A stretch of 9,243 nucleotides of DNA from BOG-908 sp964242035 (GCA_964242035.1 CAXTCL010000151.1:1-9243); one strand, 5' to 3'. Positions 1-6,136 are shown, numbered from the stretch's first letter. Translations and numbers: made by a program. The notes: generated by a model not told the origin, from the sequence alone.

Positions 1-321
1 GCGGATGGGTGCCGCGGGAGTGGGGGCGGCCGGGCGGGGGACCATGGAGCTCGGGAGATGGACGGCGGGGCCGCCGCCCTGGTTCCCTGCCGGGCCGCCC
101 ATCTGGCTGGGGCGGGCGCCCGGGATATGCACGCCGCCTTGCTGGCGGAGGCCGGGCTGCGGGGCGGCCTGCATGGGCTTGGGGGCGGGTGCTGCCGGGC
201 GCGGCGGCGGGGCGTCTTTCTTGGTGCCGGCGACGGCGGCCGGGGTGAGCGCCAGCATGGCCACGCACAGTGCGGCGGCGCGTTGCCAGCGCGTGGCTGG
301 CGGGGACGTGGCGGGTTTCAT
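1..321 (-). CDS. Secreted Pro/Ala/Gly-rich protein, 3' part beyond window
   Basis: Reading leftward from the ATG at 321-319, 107 codons are open and no stop occurs before the window edge, so the gene is incomplete at its 3' end. Residues 1-31 form a classical Sec signal peptide: a basic n-region with K2, R11 and R14, a hydrophobic core at about 15-30, and an A-V-A cleavage site before G32. The exported part begins with a lysine pair and then becomes low-complexity and rich in Pro, Ala, Gly and Gln (PRPAAPAPKP, GGPAGNQGGG). No known domain is visible in this portion, and no function can be assigned. No clear Shine-Dalgarno sequence precedes the ATG. A possible promoter lies at 348-376, so it is probably transcribed separately from the TIR gene upstream. 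Several overlapping plus-strand ORFs here are G+C-driven shadows. The signal peptide makes the reading frame fairly secure. Confidence 0.7.
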   Translation of the reverse strand, partial: MKPATSPPATRWQRAAALCVAMLALTPAAVAGTKKDAPPPRPAAPAPKPMQAAPQPGLRQQGGVHIPGARPSQMGGPAGNQGGGPAVHLPSSMVPRPAAPTPAAPIR

Positions 322-347
322 TACGGAGAGGTTCGGCCGGGTGGTGC

Positions 348-376
348 AATGAAGGCAAACAACAAGAGCGTGACAA
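348..376 (-). promoter_or_regulatory. Candidate sigma-70 promoter for the secreted Pro-rich protein
   Basis: On the minus strand, TTGTCA (376-371, five of six matches to TTGACA) and TTCATT (353-348, three of six matches to TATAAT) are separated by 17 bases. They lie about 27 bases upstream of the start codon at 321. The spacing is ideal and the -10 box is weak. The call rests on motif matching only. Confidence 0.3.
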
Positions 377-387
377 TGAGGAAGAAA

Positions 388-545
388 GGCCTTCTTTTTT
401 GAAAAGAAGAAGCAAAAAACTTTTCCTTCTTGCGGCTGCACGGGCGTGCGCATCAATTCCGCAACCGCGCGCACTGGTAGACCCGGCGCGCGCGCCCATG
501 CAGCCGCCAAGAGAAAAAGTTTTGCTTCTTTTTAAAAAAGAAGCC
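388..545. repeat. Long AT-rich imperfect inverted repeat (nested palindromes)
   Basis: The left arm (388-446) and the reverse complement of the right arm (493-545) align along almost their full length with a few indels and substitutions. Both read GGC-CTTC-T-run, A-run-GAAG, a CAAAA/CTTTT tract, then GCGGCTGC and GGGCG. The stem can extend into the centre through GGGCGTGCGC (442-451) and GCGCGCGCCC (487-496) with G-T wobble. Each arm carries its own smaller palindrome: 391-409 (8-bp arms, 3-base loop) and 525-543 (9-bp arms, 1-base centre, perfect). The AT-rich ends contrast sharply with the G+C-rich surroundings. It begins 24 bases past the stop codon of the TIR gene, so it may end that transcript. 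It also has the look of a dispersed intergenic palindromic element. Which of these it is cannot be settled from one copy. Confidence 0.75.
525..543 (-). terminator. Possible transcription terminator after the TIR gene
   Basis: A perfect 19-base palindrome (CTTCTTTTT, one base, AAAAAGAAG) lies 26 bases downstream of the stop codon at 570-572. On the minus strand it is followed by CAAAACTTTTT. An AT-rich stem is not a canonical GC-rich intrinsic terminator. However, it is the first arm of the much larger inverted repeat at 388-545, which as RNA could fold into a long stem able to halt transcription or protect the mRNA end. Confidence 0.3.
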
Positions 546-569
546 TTACTTACTTTACAGCTTCGCACG

Positions 570-1658
570 TCAAGGTTGCGAACGACCCAGCGGCGCGGTT
601 GTAATGCTCGCCACCCGCGGCGGCCAGGATGGCGCGATACGAAGATCGAACGATTCCGCACCGCGCGAGCCGGCGTTGCGGGGCGCGCTGTACAGCACGT
701 AGTCGATGATGCCGGAGGCGGTGCACTGGCCGGCGCTGCAGGTGACGGCGAGCGTATCGGGGCGGATGACGAAGCTGCGCTCGGGCCAGCGTTTCAGGTA
801 GGCGATCTGCTCTGCGGCGACGACGCGGCGCGGTAGCGGGCGGCTGTAGAACTGCACCGGGTCCTGCAATGACTGCTCGAGGAAGGCTTCGACCGGCTGG
901 GCTGGACCGGACAGGGTGGCGTAATAGAGCTGCACGAAGCTGCGGATGCGGGCCTCGGGGCCAGCTTGCGGCGGCTGGGGGGGCGGTGCTGGCGCGGGTG
1001 TTGGCTTGGATGTTGGGGCGGGGGTCGGGGCTGGAGAGGGAGAGGCTTCGGGTTCGGCCTCGCTGCCGGCGAGGGTGTCGTGCCAGGCGTGCAGCTGTGT
1101 CTGGAAGTGCCAGGCGGTGGCCGCGCCCGTCAGCACCAGCAGGAGCGCCAGCGGCCAGATGAGGCCGCTGGCCAGGCGGCGCCTTGTGGCCAGGCGGCGC
1201 AGATGCAGCGCGGTGGCCTCTGCCGTGTCGAGCGTGGTGGACAGGCTGCGCGCGAGGCGGTCCATGGCGCCCTCGAAGTCGCTCGACAGGTCGAGTCGCT
1301 GGGCGCTGGTGGCCTGGTAGCTGAGCGCGCCGGTGACCTCGGAGCCGTCGATGAGCACGGGCACGATCGCGCGGTCGTGCCGGCTCGCGATGGAGGTCTC
1401 CTTGGGCATCTCCTTCGAGGCCACGGCATTGCGCGACAGCACCAGCAGCATGACCGGTGCTGCTTCGATGGCGGCGACGATATGGGCCTGGTAGTCGGCG
1501 CCGGGCGGGATGTCGCGCGCCGAGATCCAGCAGGTCAGGCGACGGCGCTCGAGCGCGGCGACGAGGCGATGGGCGGCCTCTGCGTCACGCGAGGCGTAGC
1601 TGATGAAGATGGCGTGGGCCGTCCGGGCCGTGCCGGGGGAGGATGGGGTGGGCGCCAT
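570..1658 (-). CDS. TIR domain membrane protein with C-terminal NTF2-like domain
   Basis: The protein has 362 residues. Residues about 15-124 form a TIR domain: box 1 IFISYASRD (17-25), then CW-ISARDIPPG (43-53), a conserved serine at S75, a candidate catalytic glutamate at E87 in the SKEMPKE stretch, and IVPVLID (98-104). Bacterial TIR domains with this glutamate commonly hydrolyse or cyclise NAD+. Residues about 165-184 are one TM helix, preceded by an arginine-rich stretch (154-161), which fits a cytoplasmic TIR. Residues 201-234 form a Pro/Ala linker. Residues about 235-355 resemble an NTF2-like fold; C307 and C312 could form a disulfide, in keeping with a periplasmic location. It starts 18 bases after the stop of the RyR/SLOG gene, so the two are almost certainly co-transcribed. 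A GGAG at about 1674-1671 is a weak, distant ribosome site. I infer a signal-producing or sensor-coupled partner of that protein. NADase activity is not shown by sequence alone, and a scaffold role is possible. Confidence 0.88.
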   Translation of the reverse strand: MAPTPSSPGTARTAHAIFISYASRDAEAAHRLVAALERRRLTCWISARDIPPGADYQAHIVAAIEAAPVMLLVLSRNAVASKEMPKETSIASRHDRAIVPVLIDGSEVTGALSYQATSAQRLDLSSDFEGAMDRLARSLSTTLDTAEATALHLRRLATRRRLASGLIWPLALLLVLTGAATAWHFQTQLHAWHDTLAGSEAEPEASPSPAPTPAPTSKPTPAPAPPPQPPQAGPEARIRSFVQLYYATLSGPAQPVEAFLEQSLQDPVQFYSRPLPRRVVAAEQIAYLKRWPERSFVIRPDTLAVTCSAGQCTASGIIDYVLYSAPRNAGSRGAESFDLRIAPSWPPRVASITTAPLGRSQP

Positions 1659-1676
1659 GCGCGGCCTGGGCTCCGC

Positions 1677-4253
1677 TCAGAGTTCGATGGGGTGCGGCCG
1701 GCGGACCGGCTCGGGGAAGAAGCGGGAGGGGAAGGCGTAATCGTCGGGGACGCCGTGCGTCCACCAGGCCGCGGCTTCGGGCGGGGCGCCGGGGGCGAGG
1801 ATGAGGATGTTGGCGCGCGAGACGATGTAGGCGTGGGCCAGCTCGTACTGGCGGCGGCGGCGGTCGAGGTTGGCGGGGTCGGGCGGCTGCGGGTTGCGGG
1901 TCATGGCGCTGGCGCGGCTGAAGCGCATGGGCAGGTCGATGCGCTGTTCGGCCGCGGCGGCCAGGCGGTGGAAGGTTGCGAGGTCGTGCGGCGGGGCGGC
2001 GGTGGCGGGCTCGGCCGGTGGGGGGAAGTCCTCGCGCATGATCTCGTAGGGTAGCGGCAGGATGGCGCGGACGGGGATGCCGAGGCTGGCGGCCTGTATG
2101 GCGGCGTGGCATCCGGCGCCTGGCGTGAGCGCGGTCAGCACCAGCGGTGCGGTGCCCGGGTAGGCCCTCAGGAGCTCGGTCAGGTGCAGCGTGAGATCGG
2201 GTTGGGCGAGGGCCGGGGCCGTTGAAGGGTCGTTGGGCAGGGCGCCGGGCGGGGCCGTCGCGGGGCCGGTGGGCAGGGCGCCGATGATGCCTATGACGAG
2301 CGCGGTTGCGAGATGCTGGCCGGCGGCGTGGGCGACCTTGGGCATGGCTTCGATCTGCGCCGCGTCGAGCGTCCTTTCGTGTGGGTCGAGGCTTTCCCAG
2401 GCAACGAGATCGGGGTGGACGGCCACCGCATCGAGCCGGTGTGCGGCGTAGCGCCAGCCATTGGCGAGGCGCTCGGCGTTATAGCGCGCATGTTCCAGCC
2501 GGCAGAGGTCGGCGGCGTGGGCGTGCAGGGCAGAGATGTCGGGCGGTGCCACGGCGCGGCCGGGCACCAGGCGGCAGCCGGCGGCGCGCGCCTTGATGGC
2601 GAGGTGGTCGTAGGCGCGGACGTTGGATTCGCGCATTTGCGGCGAAAGGGTCTGCCATGACTCTTGCGCGGTGCGCGCTGCTGCCGGGCCGCCGCTGTAG
2701 GGGACGGCCGCGCGGCGGTCGAGATAGGCCTGGTGGATGGCGGCGGCGCCGTTCTCGCTGGCCTCGTCGAGCACCTGGCCGGGGCGGGACAGGGCGCCGG
2801 CGGGGCCGAAGATGGCTTCCACGGCGCCGAAGTCTGACAGTCCGTCGGGCGGCGGGGTGGGGCGGGGCTGCGGGGCGCCGGCGCGGCTTGGGCTGCCGGC
2901 CGGCATGGATGCCTCGGGCCCGTGTGTGTCGAACAGGCGGCCGATGCCTGCGCGGCTGGTGAGGCGGACAAAGATGGGGGCGGCGTGGGTGCCGGCGCGG
3001 GCGGCGGCGTGTGTGTCGGCCGCGTCCGCGGGGGGGCCAGGCGGCTCGAGCAGCCAGCGGCGAAGCGAGAGCGCCAGGTTGAAGCAGTGTGCCGGGTCGT
3101 CGAAGGCCACGATATGGGCGGTGGCGTCGGGCGGCAGGAGCGCCACCTGGTCGGCGAGGAGGCCGCCGGAGGCGATGTGCACGGCGTGGACACTGAGCGT
3201 GATCACCTTGTCGATCCCAGGATCCTCGGCGAACAGGGCGGCGATCGCCGCCTCGCCGCGCTGGTCGATGACGGTGATGCGGAGCAGGGGCGGCGGGGTC
3301 GCGAGCGCCGGGCGGGTGACGTAGAGCTGGGCGGCCTCCTTGACGATGGCGCGGCCGGCCTGGCCCAGGCCGAAGACGACCAGGTGGATTTGCTTCTGGC
3401 CGAACGCGTCGGCCAGAACGTCGAACTGGTGGGATAGCAGGAGCTGGCGGGCGGCCAGCATGTGGCGGGTGAGCAGGCGCAGGCGCAGGGGCCCGCGAAG
3501 GCGGTGCAGCTGGTCGAGGCGCTGGGACAGGCCGCGGTCTTCCAGAAGCAGCACGGCGCGGGTGGTGGTAGGGGGGTGGCTGGGCCAGTCCTGCAGCTCG
3601 GCCAGGAAGTCGAGCTGGGAGGCGGCGTCGGGCAGGAAGGAGATGATGTGCGGCGCGTGCCGGATGAGGCCGCGCGGCGGCTGACCTGGGGCGGGGTGGC
3701 GGCGGCGGAAGGTGGCGATGCCGGCGTGCCGGCAGGAATCCGCCAGGCGGCCGGTGCGGGTGTCGGTGAAGATCAGGGGCAGGTAGGTGACGGGCTTCTC
3801 GCCGAGCTGCGCCGTGCTGCGCGACAGGGCGCGGGCGGCGGCCAGGCTGCTGTCGGTGAGGCCGATGAGGGCCACGGAGCGGCGGTGGCGGACATGCAGC
3901 AGGTAGAGGGCGCGGAGCTGGAGCAGGGCGGGGCGCAGGCGGTCGGTGATGAGGTAGATGGCGCTGGTGGCGACGAAGAGCGGCGCCACGATGGCGAGCA
4001 GGCGGAAGAGGAGACTGTCGGTTCCGGCGTCCTTGCCGAACGCCCAGTCGCTGTCGTGGGCGAGCAGGCCGAGGCTGCGGTAGGCGACCTCGGAGGGGCT
4101 CGCGTGCGGTCCCGACACGTAGAGGCAGATGGCGCCCAGGCCCACGATCGCGGCGAAGACGACGAGGATGGAGGCGGGGAGAAAGCTGCGCGCGCCGGGG
4201 AGCGGGTCGGCGTCTTCGCCGGGGGGCTTGGCTGCGATGTCTGGCACTGTCAT
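1677..4253 (-). CDS. Two-TM, tandem RCK-like, RyR and SLOG-like domain membrane protein
   Basis: From the ATG at 4253 the protein has 858 residues. TM helices lie at about 24-46 and 81-103, with an outside loop between them. No TVGYG-type selectivity filter is visible, so an ion-channel role is open. Two Rossmann-like units follow: a degenerate one from about 126 (SVALIGL) and a clear TrkA-N type from about 289 with G295-x-G297-x-x-G300 and an acidic end to strand 2 (D330). A RyR domain spans about 536-640 (E587-H588, R595, G599-W600, HPDLVAW at 613-619, ending near M637-P638). The C-terminal region (about 650-825) resembles SLOG/LSDAT domains: IGIIG (654-658), LVLTAL and GAG (704-714), GIPVRAILPLP (725-735), DF (742-743), RRQYELAHAYIVSRANILIL (800-819). 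Low-complexity inserts sit at about 401-425, 450-475 and 660-685. The frame stays open for 66 codons further upstream, but that part resembles no domain. A GTG at 4247, six bases after GGGG, is an alternative start. It is the first gene of a pair with the TIR gene. I infer a nucleotide-responsive membrane effector. Confidence 0.87.
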   Translation of the reverse strand: MTVPDIAAKPPGEDADPLPGARSFLPASILVVFAAIVGLGAICLYVSGPHASPSEVAYRSLGLLAHDSDWAFGKDAGTDSLLFRLLAIVAPLFVATSAIYLITDRLRPALLQLRALYLLHVRHRRSVALIGLTDSSLAAARALSRSTAQLGEKPVTYLPLIFTDTRTGRLADSCRHAGIATFRRRHPAPGQPPRGLIRHAPHIISFLPDAASQLDFLAELQDWPSHPPTTTRAVLLLEDRGLSQRLDQLHRLRGPLRLRLLTRHMLAARQLLLSHQFDVLADAFGQKQIHLVVFGLGQAGRAIVKEAAQLYVTRPALATPPPLLRITVIDQRGEAAIAALFAEDPGIDKVITLSVHAVHIASGGLLADQVALLPPDATAHIVAFDDPAHCFNLALSLRRWLLEPPGPPADAADTHAAARAGTHAAPIFVRLTSRAGIGRLFDTHGPEASMPAGSPSRAGAPQPRPTPPPDGLSDFGAVEAIFGPAGALSRPGQVLDEASENGAAAIHQAYLDRRAAVPYSGGPAAARTAQESWQTLSPQMRESNVRAYDHLAIKARAAGCRLVPGRAVAPPDISALHAHAADLCRLEHARYNAERLANGWRYAAHRLDAVAVHPDLVAWESLDPHERTLDAAQIEAMPKVAHAAGQHLATALVIGIIGALPTGPATAPPGALPNDPSTAPALAQPDLTLHLTELLRAYPGTAPLVLTALTPGAGCHAAIQAASLGIPVRAILPLPYEIMREDFPPPAEPATAAPPHDLATFHRLAAAAEQRIDLPMRFSRASAMTRNPQPPDPANLDRRRRQYELAHAYIVSRANILILAPGAPPEAAAWWTHGVPDDYAFPSRFFPEPVRRPHPIEL

Positions 4254-4320
4254 CCCCGGGCAGGACGCAGTACATGACGTACGGGTAATACTTTGGCAAG
4301 CCTCGCCGGTGACGGGCAGA

Positions 4321-4340
4321 GCGAACCGGGCTCGGCTCGC
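4321..4340. repeat. Imperfect inverted repeat in the divergent region
   Basis: GCGAACC and GGCTCGC are inverted arms matching at six of seven positions around GGGCTC. They lie about 70 bases upstream of the RyR/SLOG start. The dyad could be an operator or a hairpin in that transcript's leader, but G+C-rich DNA gives such matches by chance. Confidence 0.3.
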
Positions 4341-4388
4341 GGCGGGGCGGGCAAAATGACCGGTTTCGAACTGCAGCAGCGAGGCGTT

Positions 4389-4409
4389 GACAGCGACAGT
4401 GACGCTGTC
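4389..4409. promoter_or_regulatory. Perfect 7-bp dyad overlapping a consensus -35 box
   Basis: GACAGCG (4389-4395) and CGCTGTC (4403-4409) are perfect inverted arms with a 7-base spacer. The left arm overlaps a consensus TTGACA at 4387-4392 on the plus strand. The -10 position 17 bases on (TGGCCA) is poor, so promoter activity is doubtful. A perfect dyad between two divergent genes is a reasonable candidate regulator site. It lies about 136 bases upstream of the RyR/SLOG start and about 143 bases upstream of the SRAP start. Confidence 0.35.
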
Positions 4410-4468
4410 TGGCCAGGTTGCCACCCTGCAAGGCCCGGTTGCCTCGCGCACGCTGCGCGGTGATCCAG

Positions 4469-4498
4469 TTGTCCAGGGCTCCCTGGCACGCGTGACAT
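4469..4498 (+). promoter_or_regulatory. Weak candidate promoter with spacer dyad for the SRAP gene
   Basis: TTGTCC (4469-4474) and TGACAT (4493-4498) are separated by 18 bases and resemble weak -35 and -10 boxes. The spacer holds a perfect 6-bp dyad, CCAGGG-CT-CCCTGG (4473-4486). It is about 54 bases upstream of the GTG start. No recognisable LexA box was seen here. Evidence is motif matching only. Confidence 0.25.
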
Positions 4499-4551
4499 AG
4501 CCTGATGGCTGCCGTCATGGATCCTGTCGCGTGCGCGTGGCATGATGGTGC

Positions 4552-5151
4552 GTGTGCAACGACTACGGCAATCGCATCGCCTACCAAGATTACGTCGAGG
4601 AGTTCGCCCACCTGCGCATTCCGCTAGTGTTCCCGCCGCCGGAAGCGGCGTCGAACCTTGAGCCGCGCGACGAGATCTGGCCGACCGATACGGCCCCGGT
4701 GATCCGCGCCGCGGAGGGTGGCACGGCACTCCTGCAGCTGCCGTGGGGGCTGGCACCAGGTCGCCCAGGCGGCCGTGCCGTCATCAACATGCGCTCCGAG
4801 GGCCGGGCGTTCGCGCGTGGCCGCTGCCTGGTGCCCGCCTCGCACTACTACGAGTTCACCGGCACCAGGAGCCCGAAGACGCGCTGGCGCTTCACCCGCG
4901 CGGGCCAGGACTGGTTCTGCTTCGCCGGCCTGATCGGCCGCGGCCCGGGCGATGCGGAAACGTTCGCGCTGCTCACCGTTGATGGCGGACCCGACGTCAC
5001 GCCGTATCACGACAGGCAGCCCGTTGTGCTGGATCGAAACGCCTGGGCAGGCTGGCTCGACGGCTCGGCATCCGCGACCACACTGCTGCTGCCGTCGGCT
5101 GTGGGCACGCTCGACGTGGTCGAGGCGCCGCGGACTGCGAGCGGCGACTGA
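4552..5151 (+). CDS. SRAP family protein (YedK/HMCES-type abasic-site sensor)
   Basis: SRAP proteins form a covalent link between the N-terminal cysteine (C2, exposed when Met1 is removed) and abasic sites in single-stranded DNA, shielding them from breakage. This 199-residue protein begins M-C-N-D-Y from a GTG codon. The invariant C2 fixes this start, and the nearby ATGs at 4542 and 4545 are out of frame. Further family marks are NLEPRDEIWPTD (35-46), W65-G66, N79-MRSE (79-83), CLVPASHYYEF (92-102, E101 catalytic) and YHDRQPV (152-158, H153 catalytic). Its length is slightly short of the usual 200-230, with an abbreviated C-terminus. All expected catalytic residues (C2, N79, E101, H153) are present. 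It is transcribed divergently from the RyR/SLOG gene and stands alone, with no polymerase or other SOS gene beside it. The MCNDY plus NLEPRD variant is a recognisable SRAP subgroup. Confidence 0.93.
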   Translation: MCNDYGNRIAYQDYVEEFAHLRIPLVFPPPEAASNLEPRDEIWPTDTAPVIRAAEGGTALLQLPWGLAPGRPGGRAVINMRSEGRAFARGRCLVPASHYYEFTGTRSPKTRWRFTRAGQDWFCFAGLIGRGPGDAETFALLTVDGGPDVTPYHDRQPVVLDRNAWAGWLDGSASATTLLLPSAVGTLDVVEAPRTASGD

Positions 5152-5338
5152 TCCGGATGGTTCGGACCACCTTTCTTCCGGTGATCTCGTTGAGAAGCGA
5201 CCGCCGCATGCCCTGGATGTTTCCGGAGGCTATCGGCGTCTAGCGTCGCAACGAGAGAGCGAGCGTGCGGACTAGCAACAACTCGGGAAATTCGAGGAGA
5301 CTAAGATTTCAGCCATGCGAGCAGTGGAGGGGCTACAA
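5152..5338. other. Intergenic region between SRAP and secreted-protein genes
   Basis: These 187 bases hold no credible gene. Just past the SRAP stop, TGGT-TCGG-ACCA (5158-5169) is a short 4-bp hairpin followed by CACCTTTCTT, a very weak terminator candidate. No clear sigma-70 promoter was found upstream of the secreted-protein gene. Confidence 0.5.
5326..5330 (+). promoter_or_regulatory. Shine-Dalgarno site deciding the start at 5339
   Basis: GGAGG lies eight bases upstream of the ATG at 5339. The earlier in-frame ATG at 5315 has only a GAGGAG 15 bases away, which is too far. The internal start is therefore preferred for the secreted protein. Confidence 0.65.
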
Positions 5339-6136
5339 ATGAGGGCGTGCATCGACAGCCTGCGGCAAGCCACCCATGCAGCGGCCCGCTGGCTTACATC
5401 CTCTCCGCAAACAAGCCCACTCCCGCGAGCCGGGGGGACAGCAGCCGTACGTCTGACACTACTCCTAGTCCTGTGTTTCGCGAGCGGCGCCCTCGCGCAG
5501 CCGGTCGTCTTTGACAAGCCGCTCGGCGCGGACCCGGAGGTCGGCGTTCAACGCTGCACCTACTATTCCGACCTGACGGTGCGAGAGACCCAGACCGACT
5601 CACCGGGCACCGGCCCGACCTACCTGCTGCCTGGCGCCGCCGGAAGCAAACGGGCGAAGTGTGGTCCGGGAGGTCGCAAGCTGAATACGAGCGAACAGGC
5701 CTTCGTCGGCCGGAAAAGCGGTTTCCTGTTCTTCGTGCCAACGGACGCCAACGGCGCCGAAGCCTTCGAAGTCTTGTTGGTGAGGGACGGGAGCAAAGTC
5801 TACGACGACGTCATGGAGCCCGAAGCGTTCAAGTCCGCATCGGTATCGGGCGAGACGCTCCACCTCGTCTACACACGGGGCTACGACGGCTCGTGCTCGC
5901 TGCTCACGGACGGCGCCTGCTGGGCGAAGATGATGAAGGAAGGGAAGTTCGCCAAGGCGATCTCGGAGCGGGCCCCGCCCGTAGCGGCCTGCCAAGCAGG
6001 TTACAATGCGAATGGCGCAAAGGACGCACCGACTTCCACCAGCGAGATCACATACGACGTGGACGTCACGATCGAGCCGGGCAAGAAAGCGGTGGTCAAC
6101 TCGCGTGGTGTCCTCGGTTGCAAGGCGGCGGGGTGA
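5339..6136 (+). CDS. Secreted six-cysteine protein of unknown function
   Basis: I do not recognise this family. From the ATG at 5339 the product has 265 residues. An unusually long n-region (about 36 residues) precedes a strong hydrophobic core (RLTLLLVLCFASGALA, 38-53) with a signal peptidase I site after A-L-A at 53, so export is likely. The mature part (about 212 residues) has six cysteines at 73, 108, 186, 194, 218 and 261, an even number compatible with three disulfides in the periplasm or outside. It looks beta-rich and globular: GFLFFVPTD (128-136), EAFEVLLVRDGSKVYDD (141-157), LHLVYTRGYDG (174-184), ITYDVDVTIEPGKKAVV (237-253). No catalytic motif or lipobox is seen. It is monocistronic: the upstream SRAP gene ends 187 bases away and no gene follows on this strand. 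The signal peptide and RBS support the frame. Confidence 0.75.
   Translation: MRACIDSLRQATHAAARWLTSSPQTSPLPRAGGTAAVRLTLLLVLCFASGALAQPVVFDKPLGADPEVGVQRCTYYSDLTVRETQTDSPGTGPTYLLPGAAGSKRAKCGPGGRKLNTSEQAFVGRKSGFLFFVPTDANGAEAFEVLLVRDGSKVYDDVMEPEAFKSASVSGETLHLVYTRGYDGSCSLLTDGACWAKMMKEGKFAKAISERAPPVAACQAGYNANGAKDAPTSTSEITYDVDVTIEPGKKAVVNSRGVLGCKAAG

Noticed and set aside
58..402. Plus-strand ORFs over 5-836
   Set aside because: They are opposite a minus-strand frame with a textbook signal peptide and a long inverted repeat, and have low-complexity Gly/Arg-rich translations.
388..545. CRISPR array or IS terminal repeats
   Set aside because: There are only two arms, in inverted orientation, with no regular spacers and no transposase between them. 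The loop of about 46 bases cannot hold a gene.
570..1658. Calling the pair a Thoeris system
   Set aside because: Thoeris pairs a TIR protein with ThsA (SIR2 or TM effector plus a SLOG domain). The partner here has RCK-like and RyR domains and a different layout, so at most it is analogous.
966..2054. Long plus-strand ORF (362 codons) antisense to the TIR gene and the end of the RyR/SLOG gene
   Set aside because: Gly/Arg/Ala-rich composition with no domain. The minus-strand frames carry clear TIR and SLOG-like motifs, so this is a G+C-driven shadow.
3462..4277. Plus-strand ORF (271 codons) antisense to the N-terminal half of the RyR/SLOG gene
   Set aside because: Gly/Ala/Glu-rich with no motif. 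The opposite strand has TM helices and a GxGxxG Rossmann signature.
4552..4554. ATG codons at 4542 or 4545 as the SRAP start
   Set aside because: Both are out of frame with the SRAP domain, and the family requires Cys as residue 2, which only the GTG at 4552 provides.
2479..4611. Minus-strand ORF of 710 codons in another frame over the RyR/SLOG gene
   Set aside because: Its translation is overwhelmingly Arg/Pro/Ala, typical of an out-of-phase reading in GC-rich DNA, and it lacks any domain.
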